A stretch of 64,000 bases of DNA from Terrimonas sp. GTDB lineage: Bacteria; Bacteroidota; Bacteroidia; Chitinophagales; Chitinophagaceae. How positions within the stretch are numbered: position 1 is the stretch's first letter; every line of letters starts with the position of its first letter. The stretch spans positions 186,001-250,000 of the forward strand of contig NZ_QCZJ01000006.1 of assembly GCF_003075435.1 (NCBI RefSeq), in the 5' to 3' direction. This document shows, one piece after another, positions 9,260 through 18,612 of this stretch. Made by a program: the position numbers and the translations under genes. The notes below the pieces were generated by a model. That model did no database searches. It saw nothing but the letters and a program-made list of their open reading frames with translations, and was not told the origin of the DNA.

Positions 9260-10474
9260 ATGAGAAGGCTTTTACTATCTGCTTTTGCTTGTGATCCTAC
9301 CAAAGGGTCGGAGCCGGGAAATGGTTGGAACTGGGCAATTGGGTTAGCTAATAAAGGTTTTGAGGTGCATTGCATAACCAGGGAAGTTTCACGTAAAGGC
9401 ATTGAATCAAAACAGAAACCTGTAAATCTTCACTTTCATTACCTACAATTGCCAATAGGGCTGGAGAAACTGTATTCTGCATCACAACCTACCATGTATC
9501 TCTATTACATTATATGGCAATGGTATGCTTACAAGATGGCGCTTCGTTTGCATAAGCAGATTAAGTTTGAGATAGCGCATCATGTTACCTGGGGTAGTTT
9601 ACAAATGGGCTCTTTTATGTACAAATTGAATGTGCCGTTTATTTTTGGACCTGCAGGTGGCGGGCAGGTGGCGCCTGCAGCATTTAAAAAATATTTTAGA
9701 GAACATTGGAATGCAGAAGAGAAAAGAGAAACTGTTACCAGGTTTATGCTTAAATATAACCCTGCCTGCAAAAAAATGCTCCAAAAGGCTTCAGTTGTAC
9801 TGGTTTCCAATAGGGATACGCTTGAAATGGCCGAAGAAAATGGGGCGCGGAATGTTAGGTTCACATTAGATGCCGCGTTACCAACATCTTTTTTCCCTGA
9901 ACAACAAACTATAAAACGAACTGAAAATGAACAACTTAAATTACTATGGGTGGGACGCTTCATGCCCCGGAAAGGGATTTTACTCTTGTTGGACGTAATG
10001 AAAGAATTGGAAAGCTATGCCGGCATTACACTTACCGTAATTGGTGATGGGGAGATGAAAGAAGTTTTTCTTGACAAATTAAAGGAATACAAGCTTGAAA
10101 GCAAGGTTTTCTGGAAAGGTAAAGTGCCTTTTGAAGGGGTAAGGCAATATTATGCTGACCATGATGTTTTTTTCTATACATCGCTAAGGGATTCATGTCC
10201 TGCTCAATTAATTGAGGCAATGGCATTTGGTATGCCGGTTGTTACACTTAACCTGCATGGCCAAGCGTTAATAGTTGACGATAGCCGTGGGTTCAGGGTT
10301 TTATGCGAAACTCCGGAGGCAGCAATTAGAAACCTGAAAGAAGCCATCCTGACATTATATACATATCCTGCATTATTAAGGTCGATGAGCATTGCTGCCT
10401 ATAATTTTGCGGGGCAACAAAAATGGGAAAAGAAAATAAATAATATAGTTGAACAATACTATCCGATAAAATGA
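9260..10474 (+). CDS. Glycosyltransferase family 4
   Basis: A GT-B fold protein of about 404 residues. The start reads R-R-L-L-L-S-A-F-A-C-D-P-T-K-G-S-E-P-G-N-G-W, a donor-loop pattern common in GT4 enzymes. The C-terminal domain has W-V-G-R-F-M-P-R-K-G and the E/D-x7-E motif as D-S-C-P-A-Q-L-I-E-A-M. The ATG at 9260 begins the first beta strand, while an earlier ATG at 9233 lies within the upstream gene. The stop overlaps the next ATG (ATGA). Confidence 0.85.
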   Translation: MRRLLLSAFACDPTKGSEPGNGWNWAIGLANKGFEVHCITREVSRKGIESKQKPVNLHFHYLQLPIGLEKLYSASQPTMYLYYIIWQWYAYKMALRLHKQIKFEIAHHVTWGSLQMGSFMYKLNVPFIFGPAGGGQVAPAAFKKYFREHWNAEEKRETVTRFMLKYNPACKKMLQKASVVLVSNRDTLEMAEENGARNVRFTLDAALPTSFFPEQQTIKRTENEQLKLLWVGRFMPRKGILLLLDVMKELESYAGITLTVIGDGEMKEVFLDKLKEYKLESKVFWKGKVPFEGVRQYYADHDVFFYTSLRDSCPAQLIEAMAFGMPVVTLNLHGQALIVDDSRGFRVLCETPEAAIRNLKEAILTLYTYPALLRSMSIAAYNFAGQQKWEKKINNIVEQYYPIK

Positions 10475-11391
10475 ATATAGCTCCAATACTTTTGTTTACA
10501 TATAAAAGGTTAGATACGCTTAAACAAACAGTTGCCGCGCTGCAAAAAAATTCGCTTTCTGCGCAAAGTGATTTGTATGTGTTCTCTGACGCGGCTAAAA
10601 AAGAGCCGGATCAGCAGGCTGTAAGTGATGTACGGGATTTTTTAAAAACCATCAATGGGTTTAAATCAATCAGAATAATAGCACGTGAACAAAACTTCGG
10701 GTTAGCAAAATCCATAATTTCGGGCACATCAATGGTGCTGGAAACTCATGATAGTGTAATAGTTATGGAAGATGACCTCCTTACCACAAGTAATTTCCTC
10801 GCTTTTATGAACGAGGCTTTAATACGGTATAAGGACGATAAAAAAGTTTTCAGTATTTCCGGTTATTCATTTGATCTTAGGGCAGACTGTAGTAATTATT
10901 CATTGGATGCTTATTTTTTGAATAGAGGATGGTCGTGGGGTTGGGCGACATGGAGAGACAGATGGATTAATGTGGATTGGAATGTTAGCACGTATGCTGA
11001 ATTCACTGCGGATAAAAAGGCTCAACAGGCTTTTGCCCGGGGAGGGTCTGATCTGAACAAAATGTTGCGGGAGCAAATGGAGGGACGGCTTGATTCGTGG
11101 GCTATCCGTTGGTTTTATCATCAATTCAAAACAGGTGGCGTAACACTTTATCCTGTTTATTCAAAAGTATATAATTCCGGATTTGACGAATTTGCAACAC
11201 ATACAACAGGTTCAGAAAAAAGATATGTACCTGCATTAGATAAAGATGGGAAAACTTCTTTTGTGTTTCCTGATGCTATTGAAGCAACACACTATTTTCA
11301 AAAGATGTTTTTACAGAAAATGGGCATAACAGCCCGGGTACGCTCCAAATTACATACAATCTTTTTAAATATGTTTAAAAGAACAACGTGA
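10471..11391 (+). CDS. Glycosyltransferase family 2
   Basis: A 306-residue GT-A type protein. It opens with [10 protein letters not shown], has F-S-D-A-A near residue 35, the acidic metal motif V-M-E-D-D-L near residue 99, and a strong [12 protein letters not shown] block near residue 155 that is characteristic of a GT2 subgroup acting in capsule and LPS synthesis. It overlaps both neighbours by 4 bases, so it lies in the middle of a coupled operon. The product linkage is unknown. Confidence 0.8.
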   Translation: MNIAPILLFTYKRLDTLKQTVAALQKNSLSAQSDLYVFSDAAKKEPDQQAVSDVRDFLKTINGFKSIRIIAREQNFGLAKSIISGTSMVLETHDSVIVMEDDLLTTSNFLAFMNEALIRYKDDKKVFSISGYSFDLRADCSNYSLDAYFLNRGWSWGWATWRDRWINVDWNVSTYAEFTADKKAQQAFARGGSDLNKMLREQMEGRLDSWAIRWFYHQFKTGGVTLYPVYSKVYNSGFDEFATHTTGSEKRYVPALDKDGKTSFVFPDAIEATHYFQKMFLQKMGITARVRSKLHTIFLNMFKRTT

Positions 11392-11936
11392 TTAGGATCT
11401 TAAAAAATATCAGGGATATCTATCTCGTTAAAATAAAGTGGCGGAAGTATGATATAGGTGAAGGGTTTCATGCCGGAGCCAGGGTGAGATTATGGGCAAA
11501 AAATAAAATTAAAATCGGTAAAGATTTTTATATCGGAAGAGATTCGCAGATTGAATCGGACTGTGTTATAGGTGATTACGTAATATTTGGCAATAAAGTA
11601 GCAATAGTAGGTAAATATGATCATAATTTTCAGCAGGTAGGTGTTCCGGTAAGGCATGCCATGCAAATAAGGGATAAATCCTATAACTGGAAAGGGGCAG
11701 AAACCAAACCTGCAATAATAGGTAATGATGTTTGGGTTGGGTATGGTGTAATAATTATGAGCGGTGTTAGAATTGGTGACGGAGCGATTATAGCAGCAGG
11801 TTCGATAGTCGTTAAGGACGTGGAACCTTACACTATATATGGAGGCATACCTGCAAAAAAAATCAGGGATCGCTTTGAAGATACGGCAGCATTGGATAAC
11901 CATATACAGTTACTAAAACAATATACTCGTACTTAA
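11388..11936 (+). CDS. Hexapeptide-repeat acyltransferase
   Basis: A 182-residue left-handed beta-helix protein. Repeats such as [31 protein letters not shown] and the terminal Y-G-G-I-P-A-K-K-I place it with sugar O- or N-acetyltransferases of the WbbJ/CysE superfamily. The H in K-Y-D-H-N-F may be the catalytic base. The start is a GTG overlapping the stop of the upstream GT2 gene. It is the second such enzyme in this locus, so at least two positions on the repeat unit may be acylated. Confidence 0.85.
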   Translation: MIRILKNIRDIYLVKIKWRKYDIGEGFHAGARVRLWAKNKIKIGKDFYIGRDSQIESDCVIGDYVIFGNKVAIVGKYDHNFQQVGVPVRHAMQIRDKSYNWKGAETKPAIIGNDVWVGYGVIIMSGVRIGDGAIIAAGSIVVKDVEPYTIYGGIPAKKIRDRFEDTAALDNHIQLLKQYTRT

Positions 11937-11974
11937 AGTAGTGCTTAAGTTTAATTACAAATTGACTGATCATT

Positions 11975-13222
11975 ATGCTTACTAAAAATAATTATACGCC
12001 TTTATATGTAGGAGTATTATTATTTGTACCTTTTCTTTCCGTTTACATTTTTACCACAGGCCTTACAAATGGGCTTGACCCCATTTTTTCAATTGACGAG
12101 CCCACTCATCATTATCCTACTATCCTTGCATTCGCAAAGCAAATGCCCTTTCTTTATTTAAAAGATTATAGCTCTGCAACCACTCCCCTTTTTCATATTT
12201 TGGTTGCAGCCATAAGCAAAGTAATTGGAACGGATATTGAAACCTTAAGGCTTGTCAATTTTTTCATAACCTATGCTTCTGTTGTCTTGCTTTTTAATAT
12301 ACTTATTCGGCGCTTTAGATTATCCGTTCAAAGCTCATTTCTGTTTGCCCTGCTTTTCGCATTGTCTCCGTATTATTTCAGAGAAGCTTTTGTGCTGCTT
12401 ACTGATAATTTACCTGTTTTATGGTTATTGTGTTTCTTTAATTTTTACCTGAGATACAAACAGGAGGGCAAAGAAAGGCTGTTTTTAATTTCGCTGCTGT
12501 TTGTTATGCTGATGGGGCTTACAAGGCAAACATACCTGTTTGTATGTCTGCCCATTTTAGCAGACATATTAAAGGAAGATGTACCAGTTAAGCAGAAAGC
12601 ACTACATTGTTTTTTTCTTTTTTTAGCGGCTGCTCCAACCTTGTATTTCTTTGTATTATGGCAAGGGTTAACACCTCCCTCTTTTACTGAATGGCATACA
12701 CGTAAAACATCACTAAGTCCTAAGGCAATATTATACGGATTAAGTACGGTAGGGTTCTATAGCATTTTTATTCCGGGCATAAACATTTTTGCTTCCCTTT
12801 GCCGGAAAGAGAATGCTTTAATTATTTTTAGCGGGCTTTTACTGGTGTGGGGCGTTACTTTTTTCTTTCCCCTGATAAAAGGCCCTAAGGATTTTGGATT
12901 CCTGTGGTACATGGCAGAACCTTTTTCAAAAGTTGCCGACTCTGCAATATTATTTTATATACTTGGAGGATTAGGAATAATTTACTTGCTGGGTATCGGG
13001 CAAAAAAAAGGTTCCCGATTTTACATCTTGTTTCTCCTTGGATTGTTTCTTTCAGAAATCCCTAACGATGCTATTTTTCAGCGGTATTATGATAATAGTA
13101 TATTACTTGCGCTTATATTTTTGAGTGCTGAATATTATGTATCTGATAAAATAGATACTTGCCGGCGCATAGCCTTAATTGCTTTTTTTGTTATGTATTT
13201 TATTGTTTACACAGTTGCATAA
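11975..13222 (+). CDS. GT-C type membrane glycosyltransferase (ALG10-like pattern)
   Basis: A 415-residue integral membrane protein with about ten hydrophobic spans. The first external loop carries I-D-E-P-T-H-H-Y-P-T, an acidic pair followed by His, in the place where GT-C enzymes keep their catalytic acid; eukaryotic ALG10 glucosyltransferases show a similar D-E-x-F-H-x-x-Q. It would use a lipid-phosphate-linked sugar to decorate the glycan at the periplasmic face. The family call is from topology and this motif; close homologues may be annotated only as hypothetical membrane proteins. Confidence 0.55.
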   Translation: MLTKNNYTPLYVGVLLFVPFLSVYIFTTGLTNGLDPIFSIDEPTHHYPTILAFAKQMPFLYLKDYSSATTPLFHILVAAISKVIGTDIETLRLVNFFITYASVVLLFNILIRRFRLSVQSSFLFALLFALSPYYFREAFVLLTDNLPVLWLLCFFNFYLRYKQEGKERLFLISLLFVMLMGLTRQTYLFVCLPILADILKEDVPVKQKALHCFFLFLAAAPTLYFFVLWQGLTPPSFTEWHTRKTSLSPKAILYGLSTVGFYSIFIPGINIFASLCRKENALIIFSGLLLVWGVTFFFPLIKGPKDFGFLWYMAEPFSKVADSAILFYILGGLGIIYLLGIGQKKGSRFYILFLLGLFLSEIPNDAIFQRYYDNSILLALIFLSAEYYVSDKIDTCRRIALIAFFVMYFIVYTVA

Positions 13223-13282
13223 TATATGTGAGACAATATCAAATTGATTTATCTTCTTTAATAATAAGAAATCAGTCACGAA

Positions 13283-14041
13283 ATGGAAGTTCTAGGATTA
13301 TCTGTAACAACAGGAAGATATAGGGATTTTATTGACGAAATAAAACATTTAGCACTTTCAAATAAATCTTCTTATGTATGTGTTGCTAATGTACATATGC
13401 TTGTAGAGGCACATAATAACAAATCTTTTGCTGATATAGTAAATAGTGCAGATATAGTTACACCAGATGGGACGCCGTTGGTTTGGGCATTGCGCTTATT
13501 ACACAAACATACCCAGGATAGGGTTGCCGGAATGGATCTGCTGCCCGACCTTTTAAAGCAATCAGAGCAGGATAACATTCCGGTATATTTTTTTGGAGGT
13601 ACAGAAGAAATGATTAAAAAAACAGTGCAGTTTTTGAAAGTAAAATATCCTCAGTTAACTGTTGCCGGATATTATAGCCCACCTTTCAGACCTCTGACTG
13701 ATACCGAAAAAACAGAAATAGAAAGAAATATTAACAGAAGTAACGCAAAAATTGTTTTTGCTGTTCTGGGGTGCCCCAAACAGGAAAAATGGATGGCTTC
13801 TATGAAGGGTAAGATCAATGCATGTATGGTGGGGATAGGAGGAGCGTTACCTGTACTTATCGGGGAACAAAAAAGAGCCCCGAAATGGATGCAAAAATGT
13901 GGATTGGAATGGTTATATAGATTTATGCAGGAACCTCGTCGTTTGGCAAAAAGATATTTTGTGACCAACAGTATTTTTATCTGGTTGTTATTAAAAGCCA
14001 TGCTTAAACAGTGGGTTGCCCCCAGGACAAATCGCTGCTAA
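13283..14041 (+). CDS. WecG/TagA/CpsF family glycosyltransferase (GT26)
   Basis: A 252-residue protein with all hallmarks of GT26: V-A-N-V-H-M near residue 34, D-I-V-T-P-D-G-T-P-L-V-W-A near residue 57, F-F-G-G-T-E, L-G-C-P-K-Q-E-K-W-M near residue 166, G-I-G-G-A-L-P-V-L and the basic tail L-E-W-L-Y-R-F-M-Q-E-P-R-R-L. Such enzymes add the second sugar, often ManNAc or ManNAcA from the UDP form, to undecaprenyl-PP-linked GlcNAc on the inner membrane. The gene sits directly before the initiating transferase, as is common. Confidence 0.92.
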   Translation: MEVLGLSVTTGRYRDFIDEIKHLALSNKSSYVCVANVHMLVEAHNNKSFADIVNSADIVTPDGTPLVWALRLLHKHTQDRVAGMDLLPDLLKQSEQDNIPVYFFGGTEEMIKKTVQFLKVKYPQLTVAGYYSPPFRPLTDTEKTEIERNINRSNAKIVFAVLGCPKQEKWMASMKGKINACMVGIGGALPVLIGEQKRAPKWMQKCGLEWLYRFMQEPRRLAKRYFVTNSIFIWLLLKAMLKQWVAPRTNRC

Positions 14042-14077
14042 CTGTAAATAATATTAAAATAATATTAATAATCTTTT

Positions 14078-15469
14078 ATGAACCAGCATCTTTCAAACCT
14101 TATTCGTATAGGTTTTTTATTACTGGACTTACTGGCTCTTAATACAGTTTATTATGGGTGCAGATTTTTCTTTTCGAATTATATACCTGCAGAACTGAAT
14201 AATCAATATTCATATTTATGGATATGGTGCAACTTTGCATGGATAATAGTAAGTTGGGGAAACAACACCTACCGTAACAGCGATATTTTTTCGTTCGAAA
14301 AATTTTCGCGTAATACCATGCATGCTTATGGATATTTTCTCGCATTGGTAACGCTCTACCTCTTTCTGAATAAGCAGAGTGATGTGTCAAGATTGTTTTT
14401 CCTCAGTATGCTCATTTCGTTTGCATTCGGGCTTATAGTAGACAGGATCATTCATTTGGGACTCTACCATTATTTCAGGAACAAGGCATATATAACCAGG
14501 AAAGTGGTTATAATAGGATATAATACACGGGCAAAGAAACTGGCGGAATACCTGGAACAGCAGCCGATATATACCGAAATTCTTGGGTTTTGTGAAGATG
14601 AAACCAACATTCATGAGCTTACACATTATCCGATTATTTCTGACAGGCGAAATATTATTAACTATTCCCTGAAAGAACAGGTTACGGAAATATTCTCTAC
14701 CATTTCCCCGGAAGAAGATAAATACATATACACCCTTATGAACCAGGCAGACCACGCTTGTATTAAATTCAGGATATTGCCTGATCTTGATCATTTTATC
14801 AGAAGGCCGGTACATATTGAATATATAGATGATATGCCTGTATTATCTCCAAGACATGAACCTTTGGATGATGTAGGGAACAGAATTAAAAAGCGGTTTT
14901 TTGATATAGTGGTGAGCAGTATAGCTATAATATTTATTTTATCGTGGCTTGTTCCTATCCTTGCGATACTTATCAAGCTTGAATCCAGGGGTCCTGTATT
15001 TTTTGTTCAAAAGCGAAATGGTAAAGACGGCAGGCCATTTAATTGCCTGAAGTTTAGAAGTATGACGGTTAATAGGGACTCAGACAGCAGGCAGGCCACA
15101 AAAAATGACAGCAGGATTACAAAAATGGGAGCCTTTATGCGAAAAACGAGCCTTGATGAATTGCCCCAGTTTTTTAATGTATTAATGAGTGATATGAGCG
15201 TAGTAGGGCCGCGCCCCCATATGCTAAAGCACACAGAAGAATATTCAAGATTGATTAACCAGTTTATGATCCGCCATTTTTTAAAACCAGGGATAACCGG
15301 GTGGGCACAGGTAAACGGCTTGAGAGGAGAAACAAAAACTACAGAAGATATGGCAAACCGGGTAAAATATGATATCTGGTATCTTGAAAACTGGAGCCTT
15401 TGGCTTGATACCCGTATTGTATTTATGACCGTTTTTAATGTGATGAAGGGGGAGAAAAATGCTTATTAG
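14078..15469 (+). CDS. Undecaprenyl-phosphate sugar phosphotransferase (WcaJ-like)
   Basis: A 463-residue polyisoprenyl-phosphate hexose-1-phosphate transferase. The N-terminal part has four to five membrane spans and a CoA-binding-like fold (V-V-I-I-G-Y-N near residue 145). The C-terminal catalytic domain begins at about residue 270 with K-R-F-F-D-I-V-V-S-S, then K-F-R-S-M, D-E-L-P-Q-F-F-N-V-L, V-G-P-R-P-H and K-P-G-I-T-G-W-A-Q-V-N-G. It loads the first sugar onto undecaprenyl phosphate to start repeat-unit assembly. It is the last gene of the polysaccharide locus in this window. Confidence 0.93.
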   Translation: MNQHLSNLIRIGFLLLDLLALNTVYYGCRFFFSNYIPAELNNQYSYLWIWCNFAWIIVSWGNNTYRNSDIFSFEKFSRNTMHAYGYFLALVTLYLFLNKQSDVSRLFFLSMLISFAFGLIVDRIIHLGLYHYFRNKAYITRKVVIIGYNTRAKKLAEYLEQQPIYTEILGFCEDETNIHELTHYPIISDRRNIINYSLKEQVTEIFSTISPEEDKYIYTLMNQADHACIKFRILPDLDHFIRRPVHIEYIDDMPVLSPRHEPLDDVGNRIKKRFFDIVVSSIAIIFILSWLVPILAILIKLESRGPVFFVQKRNGKDGRPFNCLKFRSMTVNRDSDSRQATKNDSRITKMGAFMRKTSLDELPQFFNVLMSDMSVVGPRPHMLKHTEEYSRLINQFMIRHFLKPGITGWAQVNGLRGETKTTEDMANRVKYDIWYLENWSLWLDTRIVFMTVFNVMKGEKNAY

Positions 15470-15522
15470 TAAAAATTTGCATACTTCCGGAGAGTTAATT
15501 TATTTTCCTTTTTAAAAATCAT

Positions 15523-15559
15523 TTTTTGAAGTTTGTTAATTCTGTTTTATTTTTTTGTT
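15523..15559 (+). promoter_or_regulatory. Possible Bacteroidota promoter before the ECF sigma gene
   Basis: A TTTG about 20 bases upstream of a TA-plus-T-run ending in TTTG loosely fits the TTTG / TAnnTTTG consensus. The stretch is very T-rich, so a chance match is quite possible. It would start the polysaccharide utilisation locus. Confidence 0.3.
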
Positions 15560-15606
15560 ATTTTTAAATATCGGATATCATTGACTAAACCACAAATTGG
15601 AGATTC

Positions 15607-16125
15607 ATGACCACGCAGGGAGTAGAAAATGCACTTGAAGTATATTTCATGGATGTATTTAAACGCCATGAATACAGGCTATATACATTAGTATTACATC
15701 TTACCAAATCTGATGAATATGCAAAGGATGTAATTCATGAGGTGTTTATGAAGCTCTGGCTACAACGTTCAGGCATTTATTCAATTGTAAATGTTGAGTC
15801 ATGGCTGTATAAATTAACAGAAAGTAAAGTAATAGATTTTTTGCATAAAACTTCTGCTGAAAGAAAATTAAGGGATGCGTTGTGGATTAGTATGCGCAAT
15901 ATGACGATAGAAGCCATTGAAGAAAAAATTTCTGAAAAAGAGTATACAAGTATTATTGATAAAGCAATTGACCAACTTCCTCCACAAAGAAAGCGCATAT
16001 ACAGGCTTTCAAATGCTGATAGCTTAAATTACCAGGAATTTATTCAATATCTTAAAATTTCAAAAGGCACTTTAAAAAATCAATTTACTAAGGTTATATA
16101 TTCCATTAGAAATATATTTCAATAA
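15607..16125 (+). CDS. ECF RNA polymerase sigma factor (sigma-70 family)
   Basis: A 172-residue ECF sigma factor. Region 2 is seen in A-K-D-V-I-H-E-V-F-M-K-L-W (residues 38-50), and region 4 in L-P-P-Q-R-K-R-I-Y-R-L near residue 125 followed by an HTH-like segment ending K-G-T-L-K-N-Q-F. The region-4 helix is less canonical than in most SusC-linked sigmas. It heads a locus of FecR, SusC and SusD genes, so it most likely drives that locus when the SusC STN domain signals substrate to the anti-sigma. Confidence 0.9.
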   Translation: MTTQGVENALEVYFMDVFKRHEYRLYTLVLHLTKSDEYAKDVIHEVFMKLWLQRSGIYSIVNVESWLYKLTESKVIDFLHKTSAERKLRDALWISMRNMTIEAIEEKISEKEYTSIIDKAIDQLPPQRKRIYRLSNADSLNYQEFIQYLKISKGTLKNQFTKVIYSIRNIFQ

Positions 16126-16192
16126 ATTTCTTTTTGAAATATTACTGTGTTAACTACTGCTATTAAAAATTGACAGCATAGCGTGTTTGCCA

Positions 16193-17209
16193 ATGGAAGA
16201 GAGAATAGAATATCTGCTTCGACAATATGAAAAAAATAATTGTTCCAGGGAGGAATTAGAAGAGTTGTTTTCATATATTAATGGATTAAGGGCAGGAGAC
16301 CAATCTCTGAAACAAGCCGTAAGGAACATTTATGATGATATAAAAAAAAATCACCCATCCTTTACTTATGTTGATGAAAATGGAAAGCTGGTACTGACCG
16401 GGCCTGACGATCAATCTGCTTTCTCCGACAAAACATTGGTTTCAGGGAAGCCCAAATGGAAATTACTGGTTGTAGTAACAGTCTCCTGTATAATAGGATT
16501 TTGTACGCTTATCTGGATTGTAAGAAAAAATTTTTCTGTTGTAAATTATATTCAAAAACCGACTACCAGCAACCCTTCAAAAAAAATCAGCACAAAGGTG
16601 CAGCAGGGAAGGTTATCTCTTTCAGACAGCACAGAGGTTTGGTTAAATGCTAACAGTGTAATAGAAATTCCTGATAAATTCTCTGACGACAAGCGCGAAA
16701 TAACCTTGAATGGTGAAGCCTTCTTCAGCTCAAGATCGTCTTCATCTGCCCCACTTGTTATACATTGCGGTAGAATAACAATAACAGCGCATTCCAGTGC
16801 TTTTAACATAAAAGCTTATCCTAAAGACAAACAATTGTCTGTAAGCTCTGTTTCCGGAAAAATTAGGGTGACCCAGGGATCAGACTTATTGGGTGTGTTA
16901 GCCGGAGGACAATCACTTAAGGTGAACAAAGATGACGATAATATTAGCCGCAAAGCAGTTTCTTCAGAAAATGTAGCTTCCTGGCGTGAGGGAAATATGA
17001 AATATGAAGAGGAGTTTCTGATCGATATAATTGCAGATATAGAAAGAGTATATGGTATAAATGTGACGCTGTCTGATGCTGCATTTGAACGCATGAGGGT
17101 GTCTTTTTCTTTTACTAAAGACACTCCTGTTGCCCGGGTTTTGGAAAACCTGTGTGCCATAACCAACACACAACTGGATGGAGAAAATGATGAGTTTATA
17201 ATACTATAA
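16193..17209 (+). CDS. FecR-family anti-sigma factor (first copy)
   Basis: About 338 residues. There is a short cytoplasmic N-terminal part, one membrane span at about residues 86-107 and a periplasmic FecR domain (K-V-Q-Q-G-R-L-S-L-S-D-S-T-E-V-W-L-N-A near residue 140), followed by the C-terminal STN-like region ending N-T-Q-L-D-G. The FecR core is diverged: the usual G-E-A-Y-F-D-V is G-E-A-F-F-S-S. The ATG at 16193 is chosen over the TTG at 16187. A clear terminator follows, so this gene and the sigma gene may form a separate transcript from the second FecR. Confidence 0.85.
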   Translation: MEERIEYLLRQYEKNNCSREELEELFSYINGLRAGDQSLKQAVRNIYDDIKKNHPSFTYVDENGKLVLTGPDDQSAFSDKTLVSGKPKWKLLVVVTVSCIIGFCTLIWIVRKNFSVVNYIQKPTTSNPSKKISTKVQQGRLSLSDSTEVWLNANSVIEIPDKFSDDKREITLNGEAFFSSRSSSSAPLVIHCGRITITAHSSAFNIKAYPKDKQLSVSSVSGKIRVTQGSDLLGVLAGGQSLKVNKDDDNISRKAVSSENVASWREGNMKYEEEFLIDIIADIERVYGINVTLSDAAFERMRVSFSFTKDTPVARVLENLCAITNTQLDGENDEFIIL

Positions 17210-17233
17210 ATAGCCCTTTCTCAACTATTTTTT

Positions 17234-17263
17234 AAGGACTTGCCACAAGCAAGTCCTTTTTTA
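17234..17263 (+). terminator. Intrinsic terminator between the two FecR genes
   Basis: A 9-bp perfect stem, AAGGACTTG (17234-17242) with CAAGTCCTT (17250-17258), has a 7-base loop and is followed by a run of T. It would end the sigma-FecR transcript and separate it from the second FecR and SusC/D genes. Confidence 0.85.
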
Positions 17264-17338
17264 TTATAAATTTTATCTCTTCTTAGGGGTAAAGACTGTG
17301 TGCTATTGTCTTAATACTATCCAAACGACGGCTTGCTT

Positions 17339-18460
17339 ATGACAGTTGACAGAATATGGTATATATTAGGCAAAAAACTTAATGGCGAAGCCAGCCATGA
17401 CGAGCTTAAAGAACTTTCTCAAATTTTAGCCCAGCATCCGGAGTTATATTACCCCATTCAGAACATTACCGATATATGGAAGCTTGACAAACCATATGAT
17501 AAGCAGGAAGCATTTGATGCATTACAGCATCATTTAATGCGTCTTGCAGATAACAGGGGCGAGATCATTATGGAAGAAAGCTCTGCGCAGGATCGGTCTG
17601 CTCAATCCCTGTCGTCCCAAAAACGTAAGTACATTTTTTATGCTTTTACTGCGGCTTCTGTTATAGCTATATTTTCTTACTTACTTTTTTTTAATTCACC
17701 AGCCAGCTCTAAAACCAAAAGCATAACCGCGAAAGTACAGGAGCATACAATCAATGAAATTTCAACAAAAACAGGTGCGCATTCAAAAATTATTTTGCCA
17801 GACGGGTCGCTGGTATGGCTAAACGGTGGCAGCAGGCTAACCTATGATAAAGCATTTAATAAGGGAGAAACACGTGAAGTTGAATTAAAGGGCGAAGCTT
17901 ATTTTGATGTTGCTAAAAATGCCTTGAAGCCGTTTATTATCCATACGCATCAAATGGACATTAAAGTGCTGGGCACGACCTTTAATGTAAAGTCTTATCC
18001 CGAAGATAAAAGTTCTGAAACCAGCCTGATACATGGATCAATTGAAGTGACTGTGCGCCAGGGAACCGGTGAAAAAATTATTTTGAAGCCGAAAGATAAG
18101 CTGATTGTAACAGGATATACAGCCAGGCTGGCTGAACCTGAAAAAACCGGCAATACAGCGGCAACTTCAACCAGCAGTAAAATAAGCAGTATAAGTTATT
18201 TACCCTCTGACAGTACAATAATAGAAACTTCTTGGATGGATGACAGGCTTATTTTCCGGGATAAATCATTTGTAGAGCTGAGCGCAGATATGGAAAGAAA
18301 ATATGGTATTGCTTTCAGCTTTCAAAATGAGAAAGTCAAACAGCTGATGTTTAGTGCCAATTTTAAGAACGAGAATATAGAGCAGGCGCTTAAAGCACTG
18401 CAACTAGCCAATAGATTTTCATATACACTTATGAAAGACACTGTAATAATTTCTCACTAA
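17339..18460 (+). CDS. FecR-family anti-sigma factor (second copy)
   Basis: About 373 residues, with the standard layout of SusC-associated FecR proteins: a cytoplasmic anti-sigma region, a membrane span at about residues 98-117, and a periplasmic FecR domain with the canonical I-I-L-P-D-G-S-L-V-W-L-N-G-G-S-R-L-T-Y, L-K-G-E-A-Y-F-D-V and V-L-G-T-T-F-N-V-K-S-Y blocks. The C-terminal DUF4974-like domain ends the protein. The ATG at 17339 is preferred over the TTG at 17333. No second sigma gene accompanies it. It likely contacts the STN domain of the SusC encoded next. Confidence 0.9.
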   Translation: MTVDRIWYILGKKLNGEASHDELKELSQILAQHPELYYPIQNITDIWKLDKPYDKQEAFDALQHHLMRLADNRGEIIMEESSAQDRSAQSLSSQKRKYIFYAFTAASVIAIFSYLLFFNSPASSKTKSITAKVQEHTINEISTKTGAHSKIILPDGSLVWLNGGSRLTYDKAFNKGETREVELKGEAYFDVAKNALKPFIIHTHQMDIKVLGTTFNVKSYPEDKSSETSLIHGSIEVTVRQGTGEKIILKPKDKLIVTGYTARLAEPEKTGNTAATSTSSKISSISYLPSDSTIIETSWMDDRLIFRDKSFVELSADMERKYGIAFSFQNEKVKQLMFSANFKNENIEQALKALQLANRFSYTLMKDTVIISH

Positions 18461-18516
18461 CCCAATTCTGCTATGGCAATGCTTAATACATCATGAGAAA
18501 ACATTGAACATAAAAA

Positions 18517-18585
18517 CGGGAAATGTTCCAGCATTTCCCGCCAGGTGTAAAACTTGCCTGAAACGTAATATTAAATGCAAGTTTT
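18517..18585 (+). promoter_or_regulatory. Two consecutive hairpins upstream of susC
   Basis: Hairpin one is CGGGAAATG (18517-18525) with CATTTCCCG (18532-18540), a 9-bp stem with a 6-base loop. Hairpin two is AAAACTTGC (18549-18557) with GCAAGTTTT (18577-18585), also 9 bp, followed by a T-rich stretch. They lie in the 152-base gap between the second FecR and susC and could act as terminator, attenuator or RNA-processing site that sets SusC/D levels apart from FecR. Confidence 0.6.
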
Positions 18586-18612
18586 GTTTAATTAACCCTT
18601 AATGATAAATAT

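Noticed and set aside
11490-11903. A 137-codon minus-strand frame opposite the hexapeptide acyltransferase
   Set aside because: The regular I-G-x repeat on the plus strand explains it; the minus product is low-complexity and without family likeness.
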